64,000 bases of DNA from Paracoccaceae bacterium (GCA_016938875.1 JAFGTV010000008.1:186001-250000); one strand, 5' to 3'; numbered from the stretch's first letter, positions 48,443 to 58,473 are shown. The notes: a model not told the origin generated them from the sequence alone. Translations and numbers: made by a program.

Positions 48443-49030
48443 CTATTCGGCCGGGTGCCCCGCGGGTGCCTTACGACCGGCCAGGCGGCGCGGCAGGATA
48501 AAGGCGATCACGATGAACGCCCCACCGATGGCCAGCCCCGCCAGATCCCCCTGAAGCGTGGGGATCGCGGCCGGATAGTCCGTGCCGGGGATGGCGCCCA
48601 GGGTCCAGGCCTTGCCCGACAGCACGCCCAACCCCTGCCAGAAGGGATAGGACAGCATATAGGCCGCCGCGCCCAACAGGCCGCCCGCGACAAAGAACAG
48701 CGCGTCGATCCGGCCAGAGGCCGCCGCGCACACGCCGGTGCCGGGGCAAAACCCCGACGCCGCCCAGCCCAGGCCCAGCATCAGCCCGCCAATGAACACG
48801 CCGACATAGGCGGTTTTCACCGACATGTGACCGACATCCACCAGGCCCAGCATCTGGCCGCCGAACATCAGCACCGAGGCCACGCCGATCGCCAGCAGGA
48901 TGGTCTTCATCAAGTGCAGGTTGGTCAGGTTCAACATGCGCCCGATCCAGTTGGGATTGGTCGCGCCGATCCGGTCGAGCACTGCGCCGAACCCGGCGCC
49001 GATCACGATGGCAAGAACGATATGCAGCAT
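48443..49030 (-). CDS. YeeE/YedE-type sulfur transporter, second half
   Basis: A 195-residue membrane protein with the C-terminal YeeE/YedE pattern GLMLGLGWAASGFCPGTGVCAAASG, containing the conserved CPGTGxC. It starts four bases after the first-half gene (start 49030, MLHIVLAIVIGAGFG). The full TsuA/YeeE carrier is one protein in many species; here it is split into two genes that probably combine to one transporter of thiosulfate-type sulfur. Confidence 0.85.
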   Translation of the reverse strand: MLHIVLAIVIGAGFGAVLDRIGATNPNWIGRMLNLTNLHLMKTILLAIGVASVLMFGGQMLGLVDVGHMSVKTAYVGVFIGGLMLGLGWAASGFCPGTGVCAAASGRIDALFFVAGGLLGAAAYMLSYPFWQGLGVLSGKAWTLGAIPGTDYPAAIPTLQGDLAGLAIGGAFIVIAFILPRRLAGRKAPAGHPAE

Positions 49031-49034
49031 CTGA

Positions 49035-49586
49035 TCAGCCCTCCTCTTTGAACATGTAAAGCGCGGTCGGGAAGGCCGCCAGGAACGCACCGGCCGCGAA
49101 GACATAGCCCGAAATCGCGGTCTGCATCATCCCCGACATCATGTGCCCCGAGGTGCAGCCCCCCGCCAGGCGCGCGCCGTAAAGCACGATGAACCCGCCG
49201 GCAAACGCCACGAGCCATCGCTTCAGCACGTTGCCGCCATAGTTGGCCTTCCAGATCGCGGGCACCATGCGCTCGCCCTTGGGAATGCCCTTGCGCAGCG
49301 ACGAGGACACCAGCGCGCCCACCATCATCGCGATCACGAAGATGAACGAGTAGTTCACCGGATTGGCCACTGATTTCGCGTATTTACCACCCGACTTGGC
49401 CAGATAGGCGTTGGTCGAGGTATAGCCCTCGTCGGTCTGGGTCACGATCTCGGGGTTTTGCATGTCCCACACGATGCCGTCCAGAATGACGAACTGCGTG
49501 GACACCCCGATCGGCTTGACCAAGAGCACGGCGAGGAAAAAGACGAGCCCCAACAGCAGGCCGCCATATTTCCAATTGAGAACCAT
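49035..49586 (-). CDS. YeeE/YedE-type sulfur transporter, first half
   Basis: A 183-residue membrane protein with about five helices; the motif YGARLAGGCTSGHMMSGMMQ carries the conserved GCTSGH of the YeeE/YedE family. Like the second-half gene downstream it is only part of the classical length, so the two form a split pair (PmpA/PmpB-like). The upstream region carries a SqrR-type operator and an FNR box. Confidence 0.85.
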   Translation of the reverse strand: MVLNWKYGGLLLGLVFFLAVLLVKPIGVSTQFVILDGIVWDMQNPEIVTQTDEGYTSTNAYLAKSGGKYAKSVANPVNYSFIFVIAMMVGALVSSSLRKGIPKGERMVPAIWKANYGGNVLKRWLVAFAGGFIVLYGARLAGGCTSGHMMSGMMQTAISGYVFAAGAFLAAFPTALYMFKEEG

Positions 49587-49604
49587 AAGGATATCCCCCC
49601 ATTT

Positions 49605-49628
49605 TTACATTCTTTATTTTGAATGTAA
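49605..49628. promoter_or_regulatory. SqrR/BigR-type operator upstream of the YeeE genes
   Basis: TTACATTC-TTTATTTT-GAATGTAA: a perfect 8+8 dyad containing ATTC-N8-GAAT, the core reported for the sulfide-responsive repressor SqrR of Rhodobacter capsulatus. It lies 19-42 bases upstream of the ATG, where a repressor would block transcription. The regulator gene is not in the window. Confidence 0.6.
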
Positions 49629-49649
49629 CAGCGGGCCGCCGCAACGGAG

Positions 49650-49663
49650 TTGATCTAGATCAA
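49650..49663. promoter_or_regulatory. FNR-type box upstream of the YeeE genes
   Basis: TTGAT-CTAG-ATCAA, a perfect match to the FNR/FnrL palindrome, centred about 70 bases upstream of the YeeE ATG, in activator position relative to the SqrR-type site downstream. It could respond to low oxygen. Confidence 0.65.
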
Positions 49664-49675
49664 ACCGCCGCCCCA

Positions 49676-49831
49676 AAGAAAAACGCCGTGGGAGGGAGGG
49701 CCCACGGCGTTTTATATGTCGGCACCGTGGGAGGGAGGCCCAGGGCGCCATGGGAAACCCGTGCAGGGAAAACACAGGCACTGTTGGCGGACTTGATGGC
49801 GCGCATCGGGAATTACGAGCGCCGCTGCAAA
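49676..49831 (-). ncRNA. candidate small RNA with twin CCUCCCU hairpins
   Basis: On the minus strand two hairpins follow each other. Hairpin 1 (49749-49721): GGCGCC arm, a mismatch, then GGG...CCC around loop CCUCCCU. Hairpin 2 (49713-49680): a 13-base stem AAAACGCCGTGGG with loop CCCTCCCT, ending in a T5 run. The region lies between divergent genes, so it must belong to an independent transcript. A -10-like TAACAT at about 49843-49838 and an FNR box at 49870 precede it. Displaying CCUCC loops is like the CcsR/cuckoo RNAs of Rhodobacter. No expression evidence; start point is inferred. Confidence 0.45.
49680..49713 (-). terminator. strong intrinsic terminator in the intergenic region
   Basis: AAAACGCCGTGGG, loop AGGGAGGG, CCCACGGCGTTTT: a perfect 13-base stem, with T's on both sides (best T-run on the minus strand). 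It does not follow either flanking protein gene, since both start by pointing away; it fits as the end of the small RNA above. Confidence 0.75.
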
Positions 49832-49869
49832 CAGTGAATGTTAAATGTATGTTTTTGACGCCCCGGACT

Positions 49870-49883
49870 TTGATCCAGATCAA
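49870..49883. promoter_or_regulatory. second FNR-type box
   Basis: TTGAT-CCAG-ATCAA, again a perfect FNR palindrome, 240 bases upstream of gcdH and about 45 bases upstream of the inferred small-RNA start on the minus strand. It may drive the small RNA, gcdH, or both. Confidence 0.6.
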
Positions 49884-50122
49884 ATCGCTAGGGAATTTTG
49901 CATCGCCTCCAGATTTCGCGCCCGCGCTTGGGAAAACCCCGCCCTTCCAAGGCCTTCGCGACTCTTTCGACCCGGCGCGGCGCGGGCCCGCCCCGAATCT
50001 GCGGCAGACCGACGTGTCCGACGCCCCCGCGCCGACCTCCCGCGCAGTTTTCGCGGCCCGTGCGATTGCCCCGCCGGGCCGGGCGCGCTATCCCTGCGGC
50101 AGATTTTCGAGGAGGATTTCCG

Positions 50123-51343
50123 ATGGACCGTGCCGCCCCCCTGAAGCCCAAGGACGCCCCGGATCTGGCGCAGTTCGACTGGCAGGACGCGCTGCGGCTG
50201 GAGGATCGCCTGGACGAGGACGAGCGGATGTTGCGCGATGCCGCACGGGTTTTTGCCCAGGATCGATTGCAGCCCCGCGTGACCGAGGCCTACCGCGAGG
50301 AACGATCCGCCCCGGAGATTTTTGCCGAGATGGGCGAGGCCGGGCTGCTGGGCGTCACGGTGCCCGAGCAATACGGCGGACTGGGCGCATCCTATGTCAC
50401 CTATGGCCTGGTCGCGCGCGAGATCGAGCGGGTGGATTCGGGATACCGCTCGATGATGTCGGTACAATCCAGCCTGGTGATGTATCCGATCTATGCCTAC
50501 GGGACCGAGGCGCAGCGGCAAAAATACCTGCCGGGCCTGGCCGCGGGCAGCCTGATCGGCTGTTTCGGGCTGACCGAACCGGATGCGGGCAGTGATCCGG
50601 CGGGGATGAAAACCCGGGCCGAGAAGACGGCGAATGGCTATCGGCTGACCGGCACCAAGACCTGGATTTCCAACAGCCCCTTTGCCGATGTCTTTGTTAT
50701 CTGGGCGAAATCCGAGGCCCATGGCGGCAAGATCCGCGGTTTCGTCCTGGACAAGGGGATGGCCGGGCTGTCGGCCCCCAAGATCGAGGGCAAGCTGTCG
50801 CTGCGCGCCTCCACCACCGGCGAGATCGTGATGGCGGGTGTCGAGGTCGGCGAGGATGCGCTCTTGCCCGGGGTCGAGGGGCTGAAAGGGCCGTTCGGAT
50901 GTCTGAACCGGGCGCGCTATGGCATCGCCTGGGGCGTTCTGGGCGCGGCCGAGGCCTGTTGGCACGGCGCGCGCGCCTATGGGCTGGACCGCAAGCAATT
51001 CGGCAAACCGATCGCGGGCACGCAGCTTTTCCAGAAAAAGCTGGCCGACATGCAGACCGAGATTTCACTGGGGCTGATGGCCTGCTTGCAGGTGGGCCGG
51101 CTGATGGACGAGGGACGCGCCGCCCCCGAGATGATCAGCATGATCAAGCGCAACAATTGCGGCAAGGCGCTGGATATCGCGCGCGCGGCGCGGGACATGC
51201 ATGGCGGCAACGGGATTTCCGAGGATTTCCAGGTGATCCGGCACATGATCAACCTGGAGACGGTGAACACCTACGAGGGCACCCATGACATCCACGCGCT
51301 GATCCTGGGCCGCGCGCAAACGGGGATTCAGGCGTTTTTCTGA
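50123..51343 (+). CDS. gcdH: glutaryl-CoA dehydrogenase
   Basis: A 406-residue acyl-CoA dehydrogenase of the glutaryl-CoA type (lysine/tryptophan degradation). Motifs: [17 protein letters not shown] near the FAD/substrate site and catalytic [20 protein letters not shown] near the C-terminus. Start 50123 ([12 protein letters not shown]) has GGAGGA seven bases upstream; the open frame starting at 49898 is upstream non-coding DNA. It stands alone. Confidence 0.94.
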   Translation: MDRAAPLKPKDAPDLAQFDWQDALRLEDRLDEDERMLRDAARVFAQDRLQPRVTEAYREERSAPEIFAEMGEAGLLGVTVPEQYGGLGASYVTYGLVAREIERVDSGYRSMMSVQSSLVMYPIYAYGTEAQRQKYLPGLAAGSLIGCFGLTEPDAGSDPAGMKTRAEKTANGYRLTGTKTWISNSPFADVFVIWAKSEAHGGKIRGFVLDKGMAGLSAPKIEGKLSLRASTTGEIVMAGVEVGEDALLPGVEGLKGPFGCLNRARYGIAWGVLGAAEACWHGARAYGLDRKQFGKPIAGTQLFQKKLADMQTEISLGLMACLQVGRLMDEGRAAPEMISMIKRNNCGKALDIARAARDMHGGNGISEDFQVIRHMINLETVNTYEGTHDIHALILGRAQTGIQAFF

Positions 51344-51354
51344 CCCGCCGGGAT

Positions 51355-51394
51355 GGATCGGCGCGGCGCACGGGGACCGATCCGGGGGCGTTTT
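51355..51394 (+). terminator. probable terminator after gcdH
   Basis: GGATCGG (51355-51361) and CCGATCC (51377-51383) form a 7-base stem with a 15-base loop, followed by GGGGGCGTTTT. It lies 12 bases after the gcdH stop. Confidence 0.4.
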
Positions 51395-51592
51395 GATGGG
51401 CATGCAGGGCCGCGCCCCGGCCCCGGGCCGGGCGCGGCGTTTCAGCTGATCGGCGCGCTATGGGCCGCCGCGATCCGGCCTGTCGATGGTGGCGGTTGGG
51501 GCCGCGCGGATCGCGCCCCGAACCGATCATGGATTTCCCGTTGCACGAGCCGCCGCGCCATGGCTATCTGATCGGCAAAAGGAGATCCGCCC

Positions 51593-52213
51593 ATGCCCCT
51601 CGACCTCTGGTTTGCCTTTGTTGCCGCCTCGGTGGTCTTGCTGATCATTCCCGGCCCCACGATCCTGCTGGTGCTGAGCTATGCACTCAGCCAGGGGCGG
51701 CGGGTGGCGGTGGCGATGGCACTGGGGGTGGCGTTGGGGGATCTGGTCGCGATGAGCGCGTCGCTGGCCGGGCTGGGGGCGCTGGTTCTGGCCTCGGCCA
51801 CGCTGTTTACGGTGCTCAAATGGATTGGCGCGGCCTACCTGGTCTGGCTGGGGGTCAAGCTGATCCGCACGCCGCCCGTGCTGGCCACCGAGGCCACGCC
51901 CGCCCCGCGCCCGGCGCGCGCGGTGTTTGCCCATGCGGCCGCCGTCACCGCCCTTAACCCGAAATCCATCGCGTTTTTCATTGCCTTCGTGCCGCAGTTC
52001 CTCCGCCCCGATGTTGCCCTTGGGCCCCAATTCGGGGTGCTGATCGCCACATTCGTGGGGCTCGCGGCGCTGAACGCGCTGGCCTATGCGCTGTTGGCGG
52101 ACCGGCTGCGCACCCAGATTCGGCGCCCCGCCGTGCTGCGCTGGATGACCCGCGTGGGGGGCGGCGCGCTGGTGGGAATGGGCGCGCTGACCGCAACCGT
52201 GGCACGCAGCTGA
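51593..52213 (+). CDS. LysE-family amino-acid exporter
   Basis: A 206-residue membrane protein with six hydrophobic segments. The family signature GPTILLVLSYALSQGRRVAVAMALGVALGDLV and ALNPKSIAFFIAFVPQFL are clear. Exports amino acids or similar small molecules in the family; the substrate here is unknown. Separated from gcdH by about 250 non-coding bases. Confidence 0.9.
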   Translation: MPLDLWFAFVAASVVLLIIPGPTILLVLSYALSQGRRVAVAMALGVALGDLVAMSASLAGLGALVLASATLFTVLKWIGAAYLVWLGVKLIRTPPVLATEATPAPRPARAVFAHAAAVTALNPKSIAFFIAFVPQFLRPDVALGPQFGVLIATFVGLAALNALAYALLADRLRTQIRRPAVLRWMTRVGGGALVGMGALTATVARS

Positions 52214-52398
52214 CACGGCCCGATCCCGCCCCTGTCCGGCCTGTCGCCATTACGACCCGCACTTGGCCCAAAATCCACTCGCCCAGATCGAAATTTTGCC
52301 CCAATCCTGCGTCAAACGAGAGGCGGGACGGGGACGAAATATCCATGTTTGTGCCGGGGTTATCCCGCGGGCGCACATGGCGGGGACAAGAGGCAGGT

Positions 52399-53340
52399 AT
52401 GAACGAGAGCGACAGCTCCGGCGTGAAACACGCTCAATGGCATGACAGGCTATCGGTTCCAGGCAGTTCTTCCAGTGTCGAGCTTTTGGGCGCGGGACAT
52501 GCCGCGATCCGTGCAGAGGAAGAGTCCGTCCTGCTGGTCACGTTCGAACGTGCCCAGGATATCCTGTCGGGCCGGCCCGACGGCCAACCCCTTGCCGCCA
52601 CCCTGGCCGAGGCCGCAGGCTGGTCCCGCCTGACCCTGGTGGCCGAAACCGACAGCTGGTTTCGCGACCCCGCGATCTATGCCTATTTCGACCGGCTGAT
52701 CGACGAGGGTTACTTCGACCAGTTCGATCAGGTGGTGTTTTATGGCGCGGGCATGTGCGGCTATGCCGCCACGGCCTATTCGGTGGCCGCCCCCGGATCA
52801 ACGGTCGTCGCCCTGGCCCCGCAGGCCACGCTGGACCCGGAATGGGCGGGCTGGGATCATCGGTTCCAAACCGCCCGGCGGCTGGACTTTACCTCGCGCT
52901 ACGGCTTTGCCCCGCATATGGCCGAGGCCGCCGAGAAGATCGTGATCCTGCATGACCCCGACCATCCGCTGGACGCGATGCACGCCGCCATGTTTCACGG
53001 GGCCAATGTATTGCATCTGCGCGCCCCCCATCTTGGCGCGGGGATCGAGTCCCACCTGATGTCCATCGGCCTGTTGCCCGAATTGATTGATGCGGCAGGC
53101 GAGGGTCAGCTGACCCCGCTGGCCTATCACAGGCTGTTTCGCGCGCGCCGGGCCTATGGCCCCTACCTGCGCGGCCTGCTGGCCCGGCTGGACACCGCCG
53201 AACGCCCCTGGCTTGCCGCGCTGCTGTGCCGTCAGTTGCAGGCGCGCCCGCGTTTCGCCAAGCGGCTTCAGCAGCTTGAGGCACGCCTGGCCCGCGACGG
53301 GCGCGTCCTGCCCGCCCCTATCGGCCTGGATCGCGCCTGA
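52399..53340 (+). CDS. alpha/beta-hydrolase-like protein with altered nucleophile elbow
   Basis: A 313-residue protein of a Rhodobacterales family often labelled phosphoadenosine phosphosulfate reductase, although no PAPS-reductase motif is visible. At residues 115-122 the segment YGAGMCGY corresponds to the nucleophile elbow YGxSMGGY of related hydrolases, but the usual Ser is Gly (118) and a Cys (120) stands two residues later. The following VVALAPQATLDPEW and DPDHPLDAMHA patterns fit the fold. Function unknown; likely a pseudo-hydrolase or a Cys variant. Confidence 0.75.
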   Translation: MNESDSSGVKHAQWHDRLSVPGSSSSVELLGAGHAAIRAEEESVLLVTFERAQDILSGRPDGQPLAATLAEAAGWSRLTLVAETDSWFRDPAIYAYFDRLIDEGYFDQFDQVVFYGAGMCGYAATAYSVAAPGSTVVALAPQATLDPEWAGWDHRFQTARRLDFTSRYGFAPHMAEAAEKIVILHDPDHPLDAMHAAMFHGANVLHLRAPHLGAGIESHLMSIGLLPELIDAAGEGQLTPLAYHRLFRARRAYGPYLRGLLARLDTAERPWLAALLCRQLQARPRFAKRLQQLEARLARDGRVLPAPIGLDRA

Positions 53341-53370
53341 GTGGTCCGTCCCCGCGCGGGCCAAATCCGG

Positions 53371-53982
53371 CTATAGCCCACCCTCGCGGATGATGAACGC
53401 GGCGATCTCGTCGACCCCCCGGCCCTGGCGCAGGGCCGCCATCACCACCGGGCGCGGCCCGCGCGCGGCGCGTGCGTCGTGTTCCAGCAGCACCGGATCG
53501 ACCCCGACATGGGGCGCCAGGTCCGTCTTGTTCACCACCAGCAGATCCGAACGCGTCACCCCCGGCCCCCGCTTGCGCGGGATGTCCTGCCCGGCGGCGG
53601 TGTCGATGACATACAGCGTCAGGTCGGCCAGCTCCGGGCTGAAGGTCGCGGCCAGGTTGTCACCCCCCGATTCGATCAGCACCAGATCGAGCTCTGGCAG
53701 GCGCGCGCGCAGATCGGCAATGGCCGCCAGGTTGATCGAGGCATCCTCGCGGATCGCGGTATGCGGGCAGCCGCCGGTTTCCACGCCCATGATCCGCTCG
53801 GCCGGCAGGGCCTGGGCGCGCAGCAGATAGTCGGCATCCTCGGCGGTGTAGATATCGTTGGTCACCACCGCCATGGAATAGCGCGGCGCCAGCACCCGGC
53901 ACAGCTGTTCGGTCAACGTGGTCTTGCCCGCGCCCACCGGGCCGCCGATGCCGACCCGCAACGGGCCATTCGGAGAGGTCAT
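53371..53982 (-). CDS. ureG: urease accessory protein UreG (GTPase)
   Basis: A 203-residue SIMIBI GTPase that powers nickel delivery to urease. P-loop [14 protein letters not shown] near residue 13, and the metal-binding motif [12 protein letters not shown] with Cys-Pro-His. Overlaps ureF by four bases. Last gene of the urease cluster on the minus strand. Confidence 0.97.
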   Translation of the reverse strand: MTSPNGPLRVGIGGPVGAGKTTLTEQLCRVLAPRYSMAVVTNDIYTAEDADYLLRAQALPAERIMGVETGGCPHTAIREDASINLAAIADLRARLPELDLVLIESGGDNLAATFSPELADLTLYVIDTAAGQDIPRKRGPGVTRSDLLVVNKTDLAPHVGVDPVLLEHDARAARGPRPVVMAALRQGRGVDEIAAFIIREGGL

Positions 53983-54605
53983 GTTCTGAAAATCCTCACA
54001 TCCATCGTTTCATGTTCCATCGCCGCCAGATCGGCGCCAAAGGCCGCGCTGGCCATGTCATCGAGCGGGGTGATCGCGGCGCGCGCGGCCACCGCCAGGA
54101 TCGTGGGGTGCAACGCGGCCAGCACCTGTTGCCCCTCGGTCTGGCCCAGCGGCACGAATCGCACCGCGACCGAAACCAGGTTCGAGGCAAAGCCATGCAG
54201 ATACAGCGCCGCAACCTGTTCATCGGCCAACGCCAGGCGGCGCGCGGCCACCCCCACCGCCACCGGCAAGGGTGCGGGGTCCAGGCTGATCCCGCTGAGC
54301 GCCGAGACCGTGCTGGCAAAGGCCGCGCCCTGGGCCTCGGCCTCGAACAGCCGCTCGCGCGAGGGGGCCAGCGCGCGGGCGGTCGCGGCCAGGTCATCCC
54401 CGGCACGCGCCAGGCACAAGAGCGTGGCATCGACCGCGCCGGTCCCCTCCTCCAGCAGCAGGGTCAGCCAATCGCGCACCCCCTCGGCGTCGCGCACGGT
54501 GCCTGCGTCGATCGCGGCCTCCAGCCCGTGGGAATAGGCGAATGCGCCCAGCGGAAACGCCGGCGACAGCCATTGGGTCAGGGTCAGCAGGTCCGCATCA
54601 CTCAT
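53979..54605 (-). CDS. ureF: urease accessory protein UreF
   Basis: A 208-residue helical protein that forms the UreD-UreF-UreG complex for nickel insertion. [21 protein letters not shown] is the family N-terminus. Start 54605 (MSDADLL) is the usual one; the frame extends a few codons upstream. Overlaps the YrhK-like gene end by eight bases and ureG by four. Confidence 0.94.
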   Translation of the reverse strand: MSDADLLTLTQWLSPAFPLGAFAYSHGLEAAIDAGTVRDAEGVRDWLTLLLEEGTGAVDATLLCLARAGDDLAATARALAPSRERLFEAEAQGAAFASTVSALSGISLDPAPLPVAVGVAARRLALADEQVAALYLHGFASNLVSVAVRFVPLGQTEGQQVLAALHPTILAVAARAAITPLDDMASAAFGADLAAMEHETMDVRIFRT

Positions 54606-54879
54606 CGGCGCGCGCCGCAAGCGTGTCGATCTCGCCCAGGGCCAGGAATTTCAGCTCGCGCCGCAGGCGGATCGTGGGTTTCAGCGCAAAACAGATCGAC
54701 CCGATAAGGAAGGCCCAGGTCGCCAATGCCTGCGTGGTGTCGAAAAAGAACAGGATAGAGCCGATGACGAACAAGGCCGCGGCGGTGAAATCCACGATGG
54801 TATGGGCGATCTCGTAGGCCGCCCAGATCTGTTCATGGCGGGGCGACAGGGCGCGGTTTCCGGGGGCGAAGAGCGGCAT
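54598..54879 (-). CDS. YrhK-like small membrane protein in the urease cluster
   Basis: A 93-residue protein with two hydrophobic helices ([16 protein letters not shown] and ALATWAFLIGSICFAL) in a context that matches the YrhK family (HEQIWAAYEIAHTIVD...KPTIRLRRELKF). Role unknown. It sits between ureE and ureF, with overlaps or four-base spacing on both sides, so it is a rider in the urease operon. Confidence 0.78.
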   Translation of the reverse strand: MPLFAPGNRALSPRHEQIWAAYEIAHTIVDFTAAALFVIGSILFFFDTTQALATWAFLIGSICFALKPTIRLRRELKFLALGEIDTLAARADE

Positions 54880-54882
54880 GGC

Positions 54883-55437
54883 TCAGACCGGATCGGGGTG
54901 GGTGTGGGGATGATCGTGTGCATGATCGTGTGCATGGGAATGGTCATGACCTTGGGAATGCCCATGCTCGGGGCCGTGATCATGGCCCATGGTGCGGCCG
55001 TGCCCATAGGCGCCGCCCTCGGGGGTAAAGGGCGCGGTGACCTCGGTCAGGGTCGCGCCCAGCCGGCCCAGCATATCGGCCAGCACATGGTCGCGCCGGA
55101 TCAGCAGCCGCCCGGCCTCGACCTGACAGGGGGTGTGGCGGTTGCCGATGTGCCAGGCCAGCCGGGTCAGATCGGGCCCGGTGACCTGCAACAGGGCCTC
55201 TTGCGCGGCGGTCACGGCGATCCGCGCCCCGGTTTCGGTTTCCAGCACGTCGCCCTGGTTCAGCGAGACGGTCTCGGGCAGGTCCACCAGGACGCTGGCC
55301 CCCGCCGCCGTCTCCAGCCGCTTGCGCCGCAAAAAGCGGTCCTCGTAGCCCAACGCAACGGTGTCGGTGGCGTCGGTCGCGTCGGTCGCGTCGGCCGCGC
55401 GGTGCAGAATGCGGGCAGTTCCAAGCTCGTGGGTCAT
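54883..55437 (-). CDS. ureE: urease accessory protein UreE (nickel chaperone)
   Basis: A 184-residue nickel metallochaperone. It has the UreE N-domain (ALGYEDRFLRRKRLET) and a His-rich C-terminal tail (GHDHGPEHGHSQGHDHSHAH...) for Ni(II) binding. The start is 55437 (MTHELGTARILH). The N-terminal part contains a four-unit tandem nine-base repeat coding ATDATDATDT at 55363-55398. Confidence 0.94.
   Translation of the reverse strand: MTHELGTARILHRAADATDATDATDTVALGYEDRFLRRKRLETAAGASVLVDLPETVSLNQGDVLETETGARIAVTAAQEALLQVTGPDLTRLAWHIGNRHTPCQVEAGRLLIRRDHVLADMLGRLGATLTEVTAPFTPEGGAYGHGRTMGHDHGPEHGHSQGHDHSHAHDHAHDHPHTHPDPV
55363..55398 (-). repeat. 9-base tandem repeat inside ureE (4 units)
   Basis: GTCGGTGGC, GTCGGTCGC, GTCGGTCGC, GTCGGCCGC in a row; on the minus strand it codes the repeated Ala-Thr-Asp. 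In-frame microsatellite, so unit number could vary without breaking the gene. Confidence 0.7.
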
Positions 55438-55546
55438 CGGCGGACTCCTGTCTGTCGGGGGCGGATCCAGTTGTGCCGGGATGCTGCGCACAGCACAAGG
55501 GCGGCGCCCGGACAGGCACCGCCCCGCAGGCCCCTGGGGCCCTGGA

Positions 55547-55753
55547 CTAGATGTAGTAGCGGTCGCGAAAGATGTGCTGGATGACCTCTTGCCGGGTCAC
55601 GCCGCGGCACTCCAACTCGGCGTCCGAGGTCTTGTTCAACCGCTCGATCTGACGCATGCGCGGGTGGTTTTCCACCATGCGCGCAAGGGCCGAAACGACG
55701 TGGCCGAGGACCGGAACCCCCGCGCCCGCGATATTCACATGTGTAACTGCCAT
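55547..55753 (-). CDS. DUF1127-like small protein between ureC and ureE
   Basis: A 68-residue protein whose C-terminal part (RMRQIERLNKTSDAELECRGVTRQEVIQHIFRDRYYI) matches the DUF1127 pattern of short stress-linked Arg-rich proteins. A Rhodobacter small-RNA family (CcsR) is coded next to a DUF1127 gene. It has its own promoter (55801-55830) and is separated from ureC by 175 bases and from ureE by 109 bases. Function unknown. Confidence 0.68.
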   Translation of the reverse strand: MAVTHVNIAGAGVPVLGHVVSALARMVENHPRMRQIERLNKTSDAELECRGVTRQEVIQHIFRDRYYI

Positions 55754-55800
55754 TTTTGGAAACTCCTGTTCGCTTACAGTTGTTCCCTCCCATAGCGGTC

Positions 55801-55830
55801 AATATAGGACAGTATTTCTGACTTTTCCAA
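55801..55830 (-). promoter_or_regulatory. sigma-70-like promoter for the DUF1127-like gene
   Basis: On the minus strand TTGGAA (55830-55825), 18-base spacer, TATATT (55806-55801), about 50 bases upstream of the ATG. This is a good match for a housekeeping promoter and suggests the small gene is expressed apart from the urease operon. Confidence 0.5.
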
Positions 55831-55928
55831 TGCCCTGTCGGAAGGCCCGCCTTGCACCCAGCGGGTGGCTGGGTGGGCGGCACCGGGGCGCGCCGAACCG
55901 GGATCGCAAGAAGATGTCCCATGCCCCC

Positions 55929-57638
<1,710 letters not shown>

Positions 57639-57644
57639 CCGGGA

Positions 57645-57968
57645 TCAATCCTTGAACGGTTGGACGGGGGTGGCGGGCGTCTTGCGCGCCCGGCGTCGCG
57701 GCGCGGACGCGGACGCGGGCGGCGTCGCGGGTTTGGCCGCGGGTTTGGCCACGGAATTGGACAGCGGCGTTACCTTGGCGGCGCGACGCTGCGGGCGCGG
57801 CGCGGGCGTGGCCCGGGTCGGCACGGGTTTGGCGGCCGGATAGGCTGGGGATATCTGCCGCGCAAGCGCCCCCCAGGCGGTCCACATCTGCACCTGCCTT
57901 TCGGCGCCCATACCCCAGGCCCGCCAAAAGGCGGCATTCAAGGCCAGGGGAACTGCGAATAAGGACAT
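57645..57968 (-). CDS. basic Ala/Pro-rich protein between ureB and ureC
   Basis: A 107-residue protein: an N-terminal helical region (MSLFAVPLALNAAFWRAWGMGAERQVQMW) and a very basic Ala/Pro/Lys/Arg tail (PAAKPVPTRATPAPRPQRR...). The tail resembles a histone-H1-like or phasin-like segment, but no family is certain. It is a rider between ureB and ureC, 26 and 6 bases away from them. Confidence 0.6.
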   Translation of the reverse strand: MSLFAVPLALNAAFWRAWGMGAERQVQMWTAWGALARQISPAYPAAKPVPTRATPAPRPQRRAAKVTPLSNSVAKPAAKPATPPASASAPRRRARKTPATPVQPFKD

Positions 57969-57994
57969 GCGTTTTCTCCCATTCAATCAGCGCC

Positions 57995-58300
57995 CTAGAG
58001 CGCGCCCATGATGTGTTGGTTGAACCCGAACACCCGCCGCGCCCCCCCCAGGGGGATCAGTTGCACCTCGCGGCGCTGGCCCGGCTCGAACCGCACGGCG
58101 GTGCCCGCTGCGATGTCCAGGCGCATGCCATGGGCGGCAGCGCGATCAAACTCCAGCCCGGCATTGGTTTCGGCGAAATGGTAATGGCTGCCAACCTGCA
58201 CCGGGCGGTCACCGGTATTGGCCACCATCAGCGTGATCGCCGCGCGATCCGCGTTCAGCGTGATCTCGCCCGCGGCGGGAAAAACCTCGCCGGGGATCAT
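57995..58300 (-). CDS. ureB: urease beta subunit
   Basis: A 101-residue structural subunit of urease. The family start [19 protein letters not shown] and [36 protein letters not shown] are clear. It overlaps the small membrane-linked gene upstream by four bases (ATGA). Confidence 0.96.
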   Translation of the reverse strand: MIPGEVFPAAGEITLNADRAAITLMVANTGDRPVQVGSHYHFAETNAGLEFDRAAAHGMRLDIAAGTAVRFEPGQRREVQLIPLGGARRVFGFNQHIMGAL

Positions 58301-58473
58301 TTGCGGCCCCGCGCGATCAACGCGCCCACCGCGGCGGCAAAAAGCGTGGCCACGGCAAAGATCCAGGCCTGATCGACCCCATGCGGGTGCAGATGCGCGC
58401 CCGGATGGGCCAGCGCAGGCGTGGCCGCCAGGGCCATGGTGACAGCGGAAAGGGTAATCGGCGGGCTCTTCAT
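58297..58473 (-). CDS. small His-containing membrane-linked protein in the urease cluster
   Basis: A 58-residue protein with a signal-like start ([22 protein letters not shown]), a short His-rich stretch ([13 protein letters not shown]) and one TM helix ([19 protein letters not shown]). A role in nickel handling would fit but is not shown. It lies between ureA and ureB with an ATGA overlap with ureB. Confidence 0.6.
   Translation of the reverse strand: MKSPPITLSAVTMALAATPALAHPGAHLHPHGVDQAWIFAVATLFAAAVGALIARGRK

Noticed and set aside
49619-49837. 72-codon plus-strand frame in the sulfur/gcdH gap
   Set aside because: It runs through two hairpins and the FNR box, has no ribosome site and no recognisable sequence; non-coding RNA explains the region better.
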